From: Sporosarcina sp. P13
Lineage (GTDB): Bacteria; Bacillota; Bacilli; Bacillales_A; Planococcaceae
Length of the DNA stretch: 64,000 bases
Direction: 5' to 3'
Assembly: GCF_002743055.1 (NCBI RefSeq)
Contig: NZ_PDYM01000001.1
Location: forward strand, 62,001-126,000
Shown in pieces: positions 45,254 through 56,576 of the stretch; the first letter of the stretch is position 1; every line of letters begins with the position of its first letter. The position numbers were made by a program, and so were the translations under genes. The notes under the pieces were generated by a model. It saw only the letters and a program-made list of their open reading frames with translations, had not been told where the DNA came from and searched no databases.

Positions 45254-46438
45254 TCAATCTTCTTCGTCTACATCTGCGTATAAATCAATAGCTTCCGCCT
45301 GTTCAACCGGCGTTTCATCTTCATACTCGTAAGCTTCCAAGTAGTCTTCCTCTTCAGACGCTTGTTCATTCAACACTTCTTCAGTGCGTGGATAGATGCC
45401 TAACTCTCTTGCATCAGTTTCGCTCTTGATATCAATTTTCCAGCCTGTTAGTTTAGCAGCCAACCTTGCATTTTGACCTCTTTTGCCGATAGCTAGTGAT
45501 AATTGATAATCTGGTACGATAACTGTTGTAGAGCGTTCTTCTTCATCCACTTGAACGTCAATAACTTTTGATGGACTCAATGCATTCGCCACAAAAACTA
45601 CCGGATCTTCAGACCATTCTACAATATCAACTTTCTCACCGTTCAATTCATTGGAAATAGATTGCACACGCGCGCCTCGTGAACCTACGCAAGAACCGAC
45701 TGGATCAACTTCTTCGTTCGTTGTATGAACAGAAATCTTCGAGCGATCTCCAGCTTCTCTGGCAATCGATTTAATCTCCACTGTCCCATCATAAATTTCA
45801 GGAACTTCCAATTCAAATAAACGTCGCAACAAACCCGGATGTGTTCTAGAAACAAACACTTGAGGTCCTCTAGCGGTTCTTTCCACTTTTGTAATATACA
45901 CTTTAATGCGGTCATGAGGTTCATATGTTTCAGTCTGAATTTGTTCGCTTGAAGGCAAGACTGCTTCTACTTTTCCTAATCCAACGAATAAGTTTTTGGC
46001 ATCCATTCGCTCGACGATTCCGTTGACAATGTCTTCTTCACGATCAATGTACTCTTCATAAATTAGACCACGTTCAGCTTCACGTACTCGCTGAGTAACG
46101 ACTTGTTTCGCTGTTTGTGCAGCAATACGTCCAAAGTCACGTGGTGTGACTTCTTCTTCTACGATGTCAGCAAGTTCATAAACAGGATTGATAACTTGCG
46201 CATCTTCGAGTGAAATTTGTAGGCGCTCATCTTCCACTTCTTCTACAACATCTTTTCGTGAATAGACTTTCATCGTGCCTTTTTCTAAATTCAAATCAAC
46301 ACGAACATTTTGTGCTTGGTTAAAGTTTCTTTTGTATGCAGTTACTAGCGCTGCTTCAATCGCATCCACCAATACATCTCTTGAAATTCCTTTTTGTTGT
46401 TCAAGAGCTGTCAGTGCTTCGAGTAGATCACTACTCAT
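45254..46438 (-). CDS. nusA: Transcription termination/antitermination protein NusA
   Basis: 394 residues: N-terminal polymerase-binding domain (LLEALTALEQQKGISRDVLV region), S1 domain around 130-200 (DIVNGIVERMD, GKVEAVLPSSEQ), KH1 (DPVGSCVGSRGARVQSI) and KH2 (LAIGKRGQNARLAAKLTG). An acidic tail ends in EEEDYLEAYEYEDE and further D/E residues. The ATG at 46438 matches the B. subtilis start MSS-LL-ALT and has AGGAGTG 6 bases upstream. No C-terminal AR repeats, as usual in Firmicutes. A strong hairpin lies between rimP and nusA. Confidence 0.97.
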   Translation of the reverse strand: MSSDLLEALTALEQQKGISRDVLVDAIEAALVTAYKRNFNQAQNVRVDLNLEKGTMKVYSRKDVVEEVEDERLQISLEDAQVINPVYELADIVEEEVTPRDFGRIAAQTAKQVVTQRVREAERGLIYEEYIDREEDIVNGIVERMDAKNLFVGLGKVEAVLPSSEQIQTETYEPHDRIKVYITKVERTARGPQVFVSRTHPGLLRRLFELEVPEIYDGTVEIKSIAREAGDRSKISVHTTNEEVDPVGSCVGSRGARVQSISNELNGEKVDIVEWSEDPVVFVANALSPSKVIDVQVDEEERSTTVIVPDYQLSLAIGKRGQNARLAAKLTGWKIDIKSETDARELGIYPRTEEVLNEQASEEEDYLEAYEYEDETPVEQAEAIDLYADVDEED

Positions 46439-46579
46439 GTTCATCACTCCTACATTCTATTATCATTGCGCTGTTGTTACTTACAACCCATTACACCTTG
46501 GCGTCATTGCGTCTTGATTTTTTCGCGCTTTCTTGAAAAACTTCACTAAAAATCTGTAACATCTACCGAAGGATTCGAT

Positions 46580-46614
46580 TAATTCAGCGAGTGCTTGGAA
46601 CTCCCGCTGAATTA
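46580..46614 (-). other. Perfect hairpin between rimP and nusA
   Basis: TAATTCAGCG (46580-46589) pairs with CGCTGAATTA (46605-46614), starting right after the rimP stop. On the minus strand it is followed by AATCGAATCC rather than a U-tract, so it is not a standard terminator. It may stabilise or process the mRNA, or act with NusA. Confidence 0.55.
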
Positions 46615-46615
46615 G

Positions 46616-47086
46616 TCAAAAGTCAATAGCAAGACGAGCGAATGCAATTTTCGTTTTATCAATCTCTACTAATACTTTTCGTGTCTTAATACGTATTTCC
46701 ACTTTTGCGAAGTCAGGCCCATATCCGAGTAAGTATCCCTCGAACTCTTTCAGTCCATCAATCGGCTCATAAGTTTTGATGAACACATATTGGCCCACTG
46801 CTTTTTCAAAATCTTCATCTTTTTTCAATGGTCTTTCCGCTCCGGGAGAAGACACTTCAAGGAAGTAATTTTGAGTGATTGGGTCTACGCGATCCAGCTC
46901 CTCACTTAGCTTCTCACTAACAGCCGCACATTGATCAATATCAATGGCACCTTCAGGCGTGTCGATATAAATACGTAAAAACCAATCACGACCTTCTTTC
47001 AAGAACTCCACGTCAACAAGTTCAAGTCCCAATTCTTCGACAATCGGATTCGCTAACTGTTCAACTACCTCGGTAATTTTACTCAA
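46616..47086 (-). CDS. rimP: Ribosome maturation factor RimP
   Basis: 156 residues needed for 30S maturation. N-terminal domain with LGLELVDVEFLKEGRDWFLR and IDTPEGAIDIDQCAAVSEKL; C-terminal SH3-like barrel with the VSSPGAERPLKKDEDF block near 78-93. The start is a TTG at 47086, with GGGAGGG a few bases upstream. First gene of the rimP-nusA-infB cluster; polC lies upstream behind a terminator. Confidence 0.96.
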   Translation of the reverse strand: MSKITEVVEQLANPIVEELGLELVDVEFLKEGRDWFLRIYIDTPEGAIDIDQCAAVSEKLSEELDRVDPITQNYFLEVSSPGAERPLKKDEDFEKAVGQYVFIKTYEPIDGLKEFEGYLLGYGPDFAKVEIRIKTRKVLVEIDKTKIAFARLAIDF

Positions 47087-47118
47087 TAATATCCCTCCCG
47101 AAATTCAAAATAACAACA

Positions 47119-47145
47119 GAAAAGAGCGGGTAGCCCCACTCTTTT
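47119..47145 (-). terminator. Terminator of polC
   Basis: AAAAGAG-C-GGG / CCC-CA-CTCTTTT on the plus strand, a 10-bp interrupted stem about 80 bases after the polC stop, between polC and rimP. The U-tract is short. Confidence 0.65.
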
Positions 47146-47225
47146 CCGCAAGACGTATAGCAAAAGTTGTTTCAATCGTATCATAAGGGCATTTACAATG
47201 CAAATGATGCAACCGTTAGTATCAA

Positions 47226-50200
47226 TCAGAACAGCGATAATTGGTTGGCATCTGGCATTCCTTCTAAACAACCGAAATTATCTAAATACTCGACAATTGT
47301 TTTTGATACGCGACCTCTTTTTTGAAAATCTTCTTTTGATAAAAACTCTCCATCTTTACGTGCTTCAACAATAGCCTTTGCCACGTTTGTTCCTAGTGAA
47401 GGTACTGCATTAAACGGTGGAATCAACTGATTATCTTCAATAATAAAGCGCGTAGCGTCGGATTTGTATAAATCTGGTTTCGCAAAAGTGAATCCCCGCT
47501 CTACCATTTCGAGTGCAATTTCTAATACAATCACCAAGTTTTTCTCTTTTGGCGGAGCGTCTAACCCTTTATCATTGATTTCTTTAATCTTTGCACGAAT
47601 AGACGCAGAACCTTTAGCCATCGTCATTAAGTCGAAGTCTGTTGCACGCACTGTGAAGTACGTTGCGTAATACATGATTGGATGATGTACTTTAAAATAC
47701 GCAATACGAAGCGCCATTAGTACATAGGCAGCCGCGTGTGCTTTAGGGAACATGTATTTAATCTTCTTACATGAACCGATATACCAACCAGGGACTTTAT
47801 TCGCTTTCATCTCCGCTTCGAATTCTGGCGTTAGTCCCTTCCCTTTACGAACGGATTCCATAATTTTAAAGGCTAGTGACGGTTCAAGTCCTTGATAGAT
47901 CAAGTAAACCATAATATCATCCCGACAACCAATTACTTCGGATAGCTGACAAGTTTTATTTTGGATCAATTCTTGGGCATTTCCTAGCCATACGTCTGTT
48001 CCGTGTGATAAACCGGAGATTTGGATTAATTCAGAGAAAGTGGATGGTTTCGTTTCTTCCAACATTTGTCGAACGAAACGAGTACCAAATTCCGGCACAC
48101 CAAGCGTCCCCGTTTTACAATCGATTTGCTTTTCAGTGACACCAAGTGATTCTGTTCCACTAAATAACGCCATAACCCCTGCATCATCTGGCGGAATCGT
48201 TTTTGCATCGATTCCTGATAAATCCTCCAGCATTTTAATCATCGTTGGATCATCGTGGCCTAGAATATCTAACTTCAACAAGTTATTGTCGATTGAGTGG
48301 AAGTCAAAATGCGTTGTACGCCAACTAGATTGTATATCATCTGCGGGAAATTGAATGGGTGTAAAATCGAAAATATCCATCGTATCCGGTACAACAATAA
48401 TTCCACCTGGGTGCTGTCCTGTATTTCGCTTTACACCTGAACAACCTTGCACAAGTCGATCGATTTCCGCACCACGCATTTGTATGTCATTATCATTCAT
48501 ATACCCTCGTACGTAACCATATGCGGTTTTTTCAGCAACAGTTCCAATCGTTCCTGCACGATACACATAATCTTCCCCAAATAATTCCTTCGTATAATTA
48601 TGCGCATGGGCTTGATATTCACCACTGAAATTCAAATCGATATCGGGTACTTTATCTCCGGCAAAACCAAGGAATGTTTCGAAAGGAATATCTTGTCCGT
48701 CTTTTTTGAACATCGTTGCACACTTCGGACACGCTTTATCGGGCAAGTCATAACCAGAGCCTACCGAACCATCATCAAAGAACTCGTACGTTTTACATGA
48801 TGGGCAAACATAGTGTGGCGGCATTGGGTTTACTTCAGTAATCTCCATCATCGTCGCAACAAATGAAGAGCCTACCGAGCCACGGGAACCAACTAAATAC
48901 CCTTCATCTAGTGATTTTTTAACAAGTTTATGGGAAATTAGATAAATAACCGCAAATCCATTATCAATAATAGAAGTTAACTCTTTTTCAATACGAGCCT
49001 CAATAATTTCCGGCAACGTATCACCATAAATATGTTGGGCCATTGAATACGTCAGTTCGCGCACTTCTTCATCTGCACCTTCAATTTTCGGTGTATATAA
49101 GTCGTCCTTTATCGGCTTGACATCACCCACACGTTCTACAATTTTCAATGGATTATCAATAACGATCTCTTTCGCTACATCCTCACCTAAAAACGCAAAT
49201 TCCTTTAACATTTCATCTGTCGTTCTAAAATGAACTGCTGGTAACGAATGTCTATTCATCGGATTTGCGCCACCTTGAGAGCGGACGAGCACTTTACGAT
49301 ACATAGCATCATTTTCATCAAGATAATGAACATTGCCTGTTGCACATACTGGCAACCCAGTCTTCTTACCAAGCTTTAGCATTTTACGCATAATATCTTC
49401 TAAGTTCCATTCATCACGAATGAGATCCAGTTCAAGTAAGTGTGAATAGACAGGTTTAGGATGAATTTCAAGATAATCATAGAAACTTGCGATTTCCTCG
49501 ACTTCTTCCATTGGCTTCTGCATTAGTCCTTCGAACACTTCTCCTTTATCACAGCCCGAACCAACCAATATTCCTTTACGATATTTTACTAACAACGATC
49601 GCGGAATTCGTGGCACGCGATAGAAGAAATCCATATGCGAAATCGATACTAGTTTAAATAAATTTTTAAGCCCTTCGTTATCTGTCACAAGTAACGTACA
49701 ATGCGATGGACGAGATCTTTTGTAAGCATCGCCTTCTCCAATATTTTTATTGAGATCATCTAACCATTCAATGCCTTTTTCCTGTGCATCTGTCAGCAAA
49801 CGAAGGAATAAATAAGCCGTCGCTTCTGTATCATAAATCGCTCGGTGATGTTGTGTAAGTTCAATGTCAAACTTTTTCGCTAACGTATTTAGACGGTGGT
49901 TTCGAAGTTCTGGATAAAGAAAACGAGAAAGTTCTAATGTATCGATTACAGGATACGCTGGAACATCAATTTTAGCCCGCTTACAAGAGGCATAGAAAAA
50001 GCCCATATCAAATGATGCATTATGTGCAATCAATACGGCATCACCAATAAATTCAACGAACTCTTCCATAACTTCAGATACTTCAGGTGCATCTTTCACC
50101 ATATCATCCGTAATACCTGTCAGATTGGTCGTAACGGATGATAGCGGATGATGAGGATTTGCAAATCGTTCAAATCGATCAATAATCTCACCATTACGCA

Positions 50201-51533
50201 CACGCACAGCAGCTAATTCAATAATCGTGTCATAGACTGCTGATAACCCGGTCGTTTCAACGTCAAACACGACATACGTATCCGTGTCTAACAGTCTGTG
50301 CTGCTCTTCATAAACAATCGGAACCCCGTCATCGACAAGATTGGCTTCTAAACCAAATAATACTTTGATGCCGTGTTTCTTACCTGCATTATAAGCTTCA
50401 GGAAACGATTGGACATTGGCGTGATCTGTAATCGCGATGGCTGGATGTCCCCATTTTGCCGCTTGCGCAACCAAAGCTTGCGCGGATACCACTGCGTCCA
50501 TTTGACTCATCGATGTATGCGCATGTAATTCTACACGTTTTTGTCCCTCAGGTGCTTTATCTTTCCGTTCTATTGAAGGGATAACAGCTAAATCTTGCGC
50601 CATCATGATTAGATCGCGAACGAATGTATCATTTTGAATACCTCCCCTTGCACGTACCCACATTCCTTTTTTAAAGGACTTCATCATCTCAGCATCTTCG
50701 TTATCACGTGAAAACATTTTCACTAAAATCGAATCGGTATAATCCGTAACTTTTAACGTTAATAACGATCTTCCGCTTCGAAGCTCTCTTACCTCCGCAT
50801 CGAAAACAAAGCCTTCAATTATCAGTCGACGCTCTTCATCATGAATTTCATGTATCGGAACAATCGATTCTCCCTGCTTGATAGGAGTTCCAAGAATCAA
50901 TGCCTTATCAGACTCACCTTGTTCACTCTTCAACGTTTCTCGCTGCTGTAATTGAATGCCTGCTTGTCTAGACAGTAGATCTTCTTCTTGTTGCTTTTGA
51001 GAAAGGAAGTTCTGTCGATCCTCTTCTGCTTGCTTATTCTCTATAATAGATACATCTAGAACTAACTGAGGGAAACCAAACTGTTGATACGCTGATGCTA
51101 ATGGTGCGATATATTTATTTTTTAACGTTTGGCATTCTAAGTCATTCGAACAAGTAATGAGTAACTTCTCACCATGTAACTTCGGTTGTTGCGATACTAA
51201 ACATTGACGTAGAGGAGGAGATATATCAGCTAACTCCTCTATAACATGTGGCCAATACGCTATCAGCAACTGCTCATCTGTTGTTTTATTGCGACTTTCT
51301 ATTTGTAGATGTACATTCGCTATGGCCGCGAATGATTCATGTATACGTTGCTGCACAAAACGGAATATATCAATAGGTAATACTTCATCCAGTGTAATGT
51401 TAAACTTCCAAACCCTAGACTTTTTCTGTACGGTCACCCGGTTCAATTCTCCATTGCGAAAGTACGGCATCAATTGGTCATCTGTTAAGCCTGTTTGCTG
51501 CAGTAACGTTAAAAACTTTTGTGCGGCATCCAC
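47226..51533 (-). CDS. polC: DNA polymerase III PolC-type alpha subunit
   Basis: Replicative polymerase of low-GC Gram-positives, 1435 residues. An N-terminal region and an OB fold (around 230-320) precede the PHP domain beginning at [17 protein letters not shown] near 333. That domain is interrupted by a 3'-5' exonuclease with [15 protein letters not shown] near 420, DTEATAYLF near 568 and other acidic residues. The palm has [14 protein letters not shown] near 965, and GRGTSxx-type motifs are replaced by the usual PolC blocks. The last residues QLSLF form a beta-clamp binding motif. It stands between proS and rimP as in Bacillus, 66 bp after proS and its terminator. Confidence 0.98.
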   Translation of the reverse strand: MDAAQKFLTLLQQTGLTDDQLMPYFRNGELNRVTVQKKSRVWKFNITLDEVLPIDIFRFVQQRIHESFAAIANVHLQIESRNKTTDEQLLIAYWPHVIEELADISPPLRQCLVSQQPKLHGEKLLITCSNDLECQTLKNKYIAPLASAYQQFGFPQLVLDVSIIENKQAEEDRQNFLSQKQQEEDLLSRQAGIQLQQRETLKSEQGESDKALILGTPIKQGESIVPIHEIHDEERRLIIEGFVFDAEVRELRSGRSLLTLKVTDYTDSILVKMFSRDNEDAEMMKSFKKGMWVRARGGIQNDTFVRDLIMMAQDLAVIPSIERKDKAPEGQKRVELHAHTSMSQMDAVVSAQALVAQAAKWGHPAIAITDHANVQSFPEAYNAGKKHGIKVLFGLEANLVDDGVPIVYEEQHRLLDTDTYVVFDVETTGLSAVYDTIIELAAVRVRNGEIIDRFERFANPHHPLSSVTTNLTGITDDMVKDAPEVSEVMEEFVEFIGDAVLIAHNASFDMGFFYASCKRAKIDVPAYPVIDTLELSRFLYPELRNHRLNTLAKKFDIELTQHHRAIYDTEATAYLFLRLLTDAQEKGIEWLDDLNKNIGEGDAYKRSRPSHCTLLVTDNEGLKNLFKLVSISHMDFFYRVPRIPRSLLVKYRKGILVGSGCDKGEVFEGLMQKPMEEVEEIASFYDYLEIHPKPVYSHLLELDLIRDEWNLEDIMRKMLKLGKKTGLPVCATGNVHYLDENDAMYRKVLVRSQGGANPMNRHSLPAVHFRTTDEMLKEFAFLGEDVAKEIVIDNPLKIVERVGDVKPIKDDLYTPKIEGADEEVRELTYSMAQHIYGDTLPEIIEARIEKELTSIIDNGFAVIYLISHKLVKKSLDEGYLVGSRGSVGSSFVATMMEITEVNPMPPHYVCPSCKTYEFFDDGSVGSGYDLPDKACPKCATMFKKDGQDIPFETFLGFAGDKVPDIDLNFSGEYQAHAHNYTKELFGEDYVYRAGTIGTVAEKTAYGYVRGYMNDNDIQMRGAEIDRLVQGCSGVKRNTGQHPGGIIVVPDTMDIFDFTPIQFPADDIQSSWRTTHFDFHSIDNNLLKLDILGHDDPTMIKMLEDLSGIDAKTIPPDDAGVMALFSGTESLGVTEKQIDCKTGTLGVPEFGTRFVRQMLEETKPSTFSELIQISGLSHGTDVWLGNAQELIQNKTCQLSEVIGCRDDIMVYLIYQGLEPSLAFKIMESVRKGKGLTPEFEAEMKANKVPGWYIGSCKKIKYMFPKAHAAAYVLMALRIAYFKVHHPIMYYATYFTVRATDFDLMTMAKGSASIRAKIKEINDKGLDAPPKEKNLVIVLEIALEMVERGFTFAKPDLYKSDATRFIIEDNQLIPPFNAVPSLGTNVAKAIVEARKDGEFLSKEDFQKRGRVSKTIVEYLDNFGCLEGMPDANQLSLF

Positions 51534-51556
51534 TATTCATTCCTCCATTCTATCGC

Positions 51557-51602
51557 GAAAAGAAGGGAAGTTCCGCTAATAACGGACTTCCCTTCTTTTT
51601 TA
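51557..51602 (-). terminator. Terminator of proS
   Basis: Seventeen paired positions (AAAAGAAGGGAAGT-CCG with one bulged base), 7-base loop. It begins at the proS stop codon. The 3' arm ends in CUUUU, so the U-tract is part of the stem. Confidence 0.75.
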
Positions 51603-53294
51603 TTCTGCACTAAAGAAGGATTGTAACTTTTCTAGTACTTCTTCTTTTTGCCAATCCATTGCATCTTCATTGTGGCGGAATGTCACTTCAACGATTCCTT
51701 CTTCAGCTCTTTTACCTACTGTTATTCGAACCGGTAATCCAATTAAATCCGAATCAGCGAATTTCACGCCTGCTCTTTCCGCACGATCATCGTATAGCAC
51801 ATCGTATCGATAGGATTCTAACACTGCGTATAATTCATCCGCTAGTTTTTTTTGTACATCATCCTTCAAGTTTACTGCAACAAGATGAATATCAAATGGG
51901 GCCAAATGCTTCGGCCACTTCAAACCTTTTTCATCATTGTACTGTTCCGCAATTGCCGCTAATAATCGCGAGATACTAAGCTCGTAACGACCCATAATAA
52001 ATGGCATTGTTCTGCCACGGTCATTCAGAAACATACCTTTCATTCGCTTACTATATTGTGTTCCTTGCTTAGAAATTTTTCCAATTCCAATCCCTTGCGT
52101 AAATTGGATTGTACCTATGCCGTCAGGAGATGCATCTCCTTCTTGTACATAACGAATATCTAAATAATCATCAATAGCGAAATCACGCTCTGGGTTTACA
52201 TTCAGCAAATGGAAGTCATCTTCGTTTGCACCTGTAACACAGTTGGCGACAGCTATTATTGCGTGATCCGCATATACTTTTACACCGACCGGCAGTTTTA
52301 CTGGACCCACGGAGCCTACATGGCAGCCAAGTACTTCTTCCACCTGTTGTTCACTTGCTAATTCGACTCGGTTGGCATTCAATGCTCGTTGTAATTTTTT
52401 TTCGTTGATGCGATGGTTACCACAGCAGATGACCATCACACTTTCTCCATCAATGGTGTACAGTAATGATTTAATAATCTTTTCCCGCTCAACTGCTAGA
52501 AATGAAGCTATATCTTCAACCGTCCGCTGATTGGGGGTAGCTACTTTAGTTGTTTTTTGAAGTTTTTCATCGGATATTTCGTACTTCATCTTGACTTCTG
52601 CTAAATCAATAGTAGCAGCATATGAAGAACTATCACTATAGGCTATTTTTTCTTCACCTACCGTTGATAATGCGATGAATTCATGGGTTTCTGTTTCACG
52701 ATCTGCCATGACCATACGAAATTGCATCCCAAGACGCGTTAAAATATTCGTAAAGGTTTGAATGATCTCTTCATACTTTTCATCCAGACTTTCCTCAGTT
52801 GCATGGAAAGAATAGACATCATTCATAATGAACTCACGACTATACAGTAAGCCATTACGTGGCCGGTCGACATCACGGAACTTTGTTTTCATTTGATAGA
52901 GTGTTAAAGGTAATCTCTTGTACGAACACACATCATCACGCAATAGAGAAAGTATTTGTTCTTCATCGGTAGGACTAAGAGCAAATTCATTCACATGGCG
53001 ATCTTGGAGATGAAATAGTTCTTTACCGTAAGAATCCCAGCGCCCCATTTCTTTCCACACATCGGAACCTTGAAGCGTTGGCATAGAAATTTCAATACCT
53101 TCGACCGCTTCCATTTCTTGACGAACAATGTCTTCGATTTTACGAAGAACCCTTTGTGCAAGTGTTAAATACGTGTAAACCCCGCAGTCAGTCTGTCTAA
53201 TACATCCGGCACGCAATAATAATTGGTGGGATCGGAGTTCTGCACCTGCTGGGGTCTGACGCATCGTAGGTATAAACGTTTTCGATTGTTTCAT
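51600..53294 (-). CDS. proS: Prolyl-tRNA synthetase
   Basis: Class II synthetase of the long bacterial type, 564 residues. Motif 1 around MPTLQGSDVWKEMGRWDSYG, motif 2 in TKFRDVDRPRNGLLYSREFIM near 135-155, the inserted YbaK-like editing domain at about 225-390 (KSLLYTIDGESVMVICCGNHR region, then HVGSVGPVKLPVGV), motif 3 in GRYELSISRLLAAI, and the anticodon-binding domain at the end. No T-box leader is visible: rseP lies only 18 bp upstream, so it is probably transcribed with the uppS-cdsA-dxr-rseP genes. Confidence 0.97.
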   Translation of the reverse strand: MKQSKTFIPTMRQTPAGAELRSHQLLLRAGCIRQTDCGVYTYLTLAQRVLRKIEDIVRQEMEAVEGIEISMPTLQGSDVWKEMGRWDSYGKELFHLQDRHVNEFALSPTDEEQILSLLRDDVCSYKRLPLTLYQMKTKFRDVDRPRNGLLYSREFIMNDVYSFHATEESLDEKYEEIIQTFTNILTRLGMQFRMVMADRETETHEFIALSTVGEEKIAYSDSSSYAATIDLAEVKMKYEISDEKLQKTTKVATPNQRTVEDIASFLAVEREKIIKSLLYTIDGESVMVICCGNHRINEKKLQRALNANRVELASEQQVEEVLGCHVGSVGPVKLPVGVKVYADHAIIAVANCVTGANEDDFHLLNVNPERDFAIDDYLDIRYVQEGDASPDGIGTIQFTQGIGIGKISKQGTQYSKRMKGMFLNDRGRTMPFIMGRYELSISRLLAAIAEQYNDEKGLKWPKHLAPFDIHLVAVNLKDDVQKKLADELYAVLESYRYDVLYDDRAERAGVKFADSDLIGLPVRITVGKRAEEGIVEVTFRHNEDAMDWQKEEVLEKLQSFFSAE

Positions 53295-53312
53295 GATATG
53301 CTTCCACCTTTT

Positions 53313-54572
53313 TTAGAAGAAAAACCGTTGAATGTCATTCCAGGTCACAACTAGCATTAAAATCATCAGTAACATAATACCAACAAAGTGCACCATGCCT
53401 TCTTTTTGTTTATCAATCGGTTTACCACGTACGCCTTCAAATAGGAAGAACAATAATCTTCCACCGTCAAGTGCTGGTAATGGCAATAAATTCATAATCC
53501 CTAAATTGATACTGAGCACCGCAGCCCAATTCATTAAATTGAAAATACCATGTTGCGCTACTGCCTCAGTCGCCTTATAAATGCCCACCGGACCAGACAA
53601 TGCATCAATTGAAAATTGACCTGTAATGAGCATGCCTAGTAATTCAATAATCTTTAAAGTCATTGTGTAAGTTTGCTCTGCACCAAACACGACTGATTTA
53701 ACGATTCCTTTTTCTAGTGGACTAGAGTATATGACCCCAATTTGACCATATTCATGTCCGGCGTCTTCAACCGAATCTGGTGTAACGTTAAGCACAATCT
53801 TTTCTCCTGCTCTTTCTACTTCCAACACCATCGGAACGCCCGGGCTCTCTTGGATTGCCTCGGAGAATTCTGGCCAAGACCCGATGGACTTACCATCCAC
53901 TCCAGTTATCAGATCGTCTTTTTTCATTCCCGCCATTTCTGCTGGCATATCTGGCTTCACTTCAGAAATAATCGGTTCATTAGTCGGCACACCATTTAAT
54001 AAACCTAGTGCTAAAAATATGAAGAACGCCAAAATGAAGTTGAAAAGTGGTCCTGCAAATATAGCCATAGCCCTGCTACTCAGTGATTTAGATTCAAACT
54101 GACGATCATAAGGAGCGATTAGTGTCTCTTGTCCCTTTTCAATAATCATCGCTGTTCGTGCAATTTTCAGATGAACGAACTGGCCGTCTTCATCATATCC
54201 TTCAATATACAACTCTTTATCTAAATCAGATTTTTCCACTTCTAAATTCAATATGTTTGGATTGGATACATTACGGTTTAGATAAACTTTTTCTATTTCG
54301 TCTTGTGCATTTAACAATAAGCCTACACGATACCCTGGTTGCAATTCGACGGTATCAAAGTCTTCTCCAGCCATACGCACGTATCCACCAAGTGGTAGCA
54401 AGCGAATGGTATATAGAGTTTCTCCTTTTCGAATCGCTAATATTTTAGGCCCCATACCAATTGCAAATTCACGTACCATAATGCCTGCTTTCTTCGCAAA
54501 CAAGAAATGGCCGAATTCATGAAATGCTACAAGTGTCCCGAATATCACTATAAACGCAATAACGGTTTCCAT
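53313..54572 (-). CDS. rseP: Site-2 protease RseP/RasP
   Basis: Intramembrane zinc protease that cleaves anti-sigma factors (RsiW in B. subtilis) and some signal peptides. 419 residues: HEFGH near residues 18-22 in the first membrane helix, a PDZ domain around 205-275 (MPAEMAGMKKDDLITGVDG) and the second metal motif NLLPLPALDGGRLLF near 357. An insertion of about 60 residues before the second helix contains EVEKSDLDKELYIEGYDEDG. Lies between dxr and proS. Confidence 0.96.
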   Translation of the reverse strand: METVIAFIVIFGTLVAFHEFGHFLFAKKAGIMVREFAIGMGPKILAIRKGETLYTIRLLPLGGYVRMAGEDFDTVELQPGYRVGLLLNAQDEIEKVYLNRNVSNPNILNLEVEKSDLDKELYIEGYDEDGQFVHLKIARTAMIIEKGQETLIAPYDRQFESKSLSSRAMAIFAGPLFNFILAFFIFLALGLLNGVPTNEPIISEVKPDMPAEMAGMKKDDLITGVDGKSIGSWPEFSEAIQESPGVPMVLEVERAGEKIVLNVTPDSVEDAGHEYGQIGVIYSSPLEKGIVKSVVFGAEQTYTMTLKIIELLGMLITGQFSIDALSGPVGIYKATEAVAQHGIFNLMNWAAVLSINLGIMNLLPLPALDGGRLLFFLFEGVRGKPIDKQKEGMVHFVGIMLLMILMLVVTWNDIQRFFF

Positions 54573-54607
54573 TCAGTAACCACCTTCATAGGCTACAATA
54601 GCCTGAA

Positions 54608-55762
54608 TTAATCTTGATACTTCACTATACCATAGACTTTTTCTCGCGTAATGCGATCTGTCTCCAATATTTCTTCCAAATTGGGGTTCTTAATTGTCTG
54701 ATGCTGATTCATCATTTGTTCAATAATTTCTTCAATTCGCATGAAAGAAATTTGCCCTTCCATGAATAATTGGACAGCTACTTCATTTGCTGCATTCATC
54801 GCTGTCGGCAGAGTGCCCCCTTCCCTACCTGCATCATATGCAAAAGCTAGGGCTCTAAATCTCTCGTAATCCATTTTTTCAAAATGAAGTTTACCGACTT
54901 CATCCAACCGAAGACGTTTCGCATTAGCCATCGGTATACGATCAGGATAAGTCAATGCATATTGGATTGGCACACGCATATCCGGTGAACCTAGTTGCGC
55001 CATTATGCTCGTATCTTCAAACTCTACCATCGAATGAATAATGCTTTCTTTATGCAATAGACATTCGATTTGATCATAAGGCATCGCAAATAGATGATGA
55101 GCTTCGATAACTTCCAATCCTTTATTCATCATAGTAGCAGAATCAATCGTTAACTTATTACCCATTGACCAGTTAGGATGTGCAAGTGCCTGCTCAACAG
55201 TCACACCTTGTAACTGCCCGCGTGAATAATCTCTGAAACTACCACCTGAAGCCGTTAAAATCAATCGTGTAATTCTTTTTGGATTTTCACCGTTTAGTGA
55301 TTGAAATAATGCAGAGTGCTCGCTATCTACTGGCACTAACGGTACGTGATTACGCTTAGCTGCTTTTACTACCAAATCACCCGCCGCTACCAATGTTTCT
55401 TTATTGGCTATGGCAATTGTCATCCCAGCTTCAATCGCAGCGAGTGTAGGCTTTAAACCGACACTACCAATAACCGAATTGAGTAGTATATCTGCTTCGA
55501 TACCAACTGCTGCTTCGATCAACCCTTCATCCCCGTGAACGATTTTAACGTTAGAGAACTCTCTTTGTAAACGTACAGCGTCAGCTTCTTCCAAGACGGA
55601 TACTAATTCCGGTTGAAACCGCGTAATGATTTCACTCGCTTTTTGAATGTTTTTCCCAACTGACATAGCAGTTAACGAAAATCGTTCAGGATGCGCTGCA
55701 ATAATATCCAACGTCTGTGTACCAATAGAGCCGGTCGCACCGAGCAAATTAATTTTCTTCAT
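54608..55762 (-). CDS. dxr: 1-deoxy-D-xylulose-5-phosphate reductoisomerase
   Basis: Makes 2-C-methyl-D-erythritol 4-phosphate in the non-mevalonate isoprenoid pathway. 384 residues: NADPH site [12 protein letters not shown] near 8-19, [12 protein letters not shown] near 119, [13 protein letters not shown] near 145 with the metal ligands Asp and Glu, and [21 protein letters not shown] near 200. It lies between cdsA (20 bp upstream) and rseP, so isoprenoid supply is encoded beside undecaprenyl diphosphate synthase. Confidence 0.97.
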   Translation of the reverse strand: MKKINLLGATGSIGTQTLDIIAAHPERFSLTAMSVGKNIQKASEIITRFQPELVSVLEEADAVRLQREFSNVKIVHGDEGLIEAAVGIEADILLNSVIGSVGLKPTLAAIEAGMTIAIANKETLVAAGDLVVKAAKRNHVPLVPVDSEHSALFQSLNGENPKRITRLILTASGGSFRDYSRGQLQGVTVEQALAHPNWSMGNKLTIDSATMMNKGLEVIEAHHLFAMPYDQIECLLHKESIIHSMVEFEDTSIMAQLGSPDMRVPIQYALTYPDRIPMANAKRLRLDEVGKLHFEKMDYERFRALAFAYDAGREGGTLPTAMNAANEVAVQLFMEGQISFMRIEEIIEQMMNQHQTIKNPNLEEILETDRITREKVYGIVKYQD

Positions 55763-55781
55763 ACATGTACCTTCCTTTCCG

Positions 55782-56576
55782 TTATCCTACGAATTGTAAA
55801 AAATGAAGTAGTGGCAAAACGAAAAGTAAGCTATCAAAGCGATCCATAATACCACCGTGTCCAGGCAAAAGTGTACCTGAATCTTTCACATTATAATACC
55901 GCTTCAACGCTGATTCCACCAAGTCGCCCATTTGACCGACAACAGACGCAATTACCGTAATTATGATAAATGTTACATAGGTATCAGCAATTGGATAAAA
56001 AATATTATAGACGAGCGTAATGACTACCGCCGAAATTATCCCGCCAATAAATCCTTCAATCGTTTTATTTGGTGAAATTTCTGGCCATAATTTCCGCTTT
56101 CCTAGTTTACGTCCAACGAAGTAAGCACCCGAATCTGTAGACCAAATGATTAACAAGGCATACCCTATATATTCTAAACCGAAGAAGCGCGTTTCGATTA
56201 AATAATAAAAACCAATTCCAACGTACAATGCACTCATTGCAGAAAAAGCAATATCTTCAAATGTCAAACGATTTTTCACAACTACCGTATAGACTAGAAG
56301 CAATAAGACTAATACATAAAGTAATTCCAGTTTTTCTAAACGAAGGGAGTTCTCTACTTGTTCAGTCCATTGAGCAGGTAATAAAATCACCAGTAAAATA
56401 CACCAGGAAAAGAATCCACCTACTGTGAAAATAGACATATTCCTCATGCGTAGTAATTCATACAAACCAATAGTAGCAATTGCGAAGATCGCAATGGTGA
56501 AGGGCATACCGCCAATCACGATAAGTGGAATAAATAACGCAAGTGCTACGATGGCCGTAATAATTCTTTGCTTCAT
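55782..56576 (-). CDS. cdsA: Phosphatidate cytidylyltransferase
   Basis: Makes CDP-diacylglycerol, the substrate of PgsA. 264 residues with about eight membrane helices and the CTP-transferase signature [15 protein letters not shown], then [12 protein letters not shown], near residues 150-185; [17 protein letters not shown] is the last conserved block. The start overlaps the uppS stop by 4 bases (translational coupling) and dxr follows after 20 bp. Confidence 0.97.
   Translation of the reverse strand: MKQRIITAIVALALFIPLIVIGGMPFTIAIFAIATIGLYELLRMRNMSIFTVGGFFSWCILLVILLPAQWTEQVENSLRLEKLELLYVLVLLLLVYTVVVKNRLTFEDIAFSAMSALYVGIGFYYLIETRFFGLEYIGYALLIIWSTDSGAYFVGRKLGKRKLWPEISPNKTIEGFIGGIISAVVITLVYNIFYPIADTYVTFIIITVIASVVGQMGDLVESALKRYYNVKDSGTLLPGHGGIMDRFDSLLFVLPLLHFLQFVG

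Noticed and set aside
47226-51533. Possible disruption of polC
   Set aside because: The frame is continuous over 1435 codons with all expected domains and a C-terminal clamp motif.
53295-53312. T-box leader for proS
   Set aside because: Only 18 bases separate rseP from proS, too little for a T-box.
54158-54448. Plus-strand frames opposite conserved genes (this one opposite rseP; many others across the window)
   Set aside because: They mirror well-supported minus-strand genes and have neither ribosome sites nor recognisable domains.
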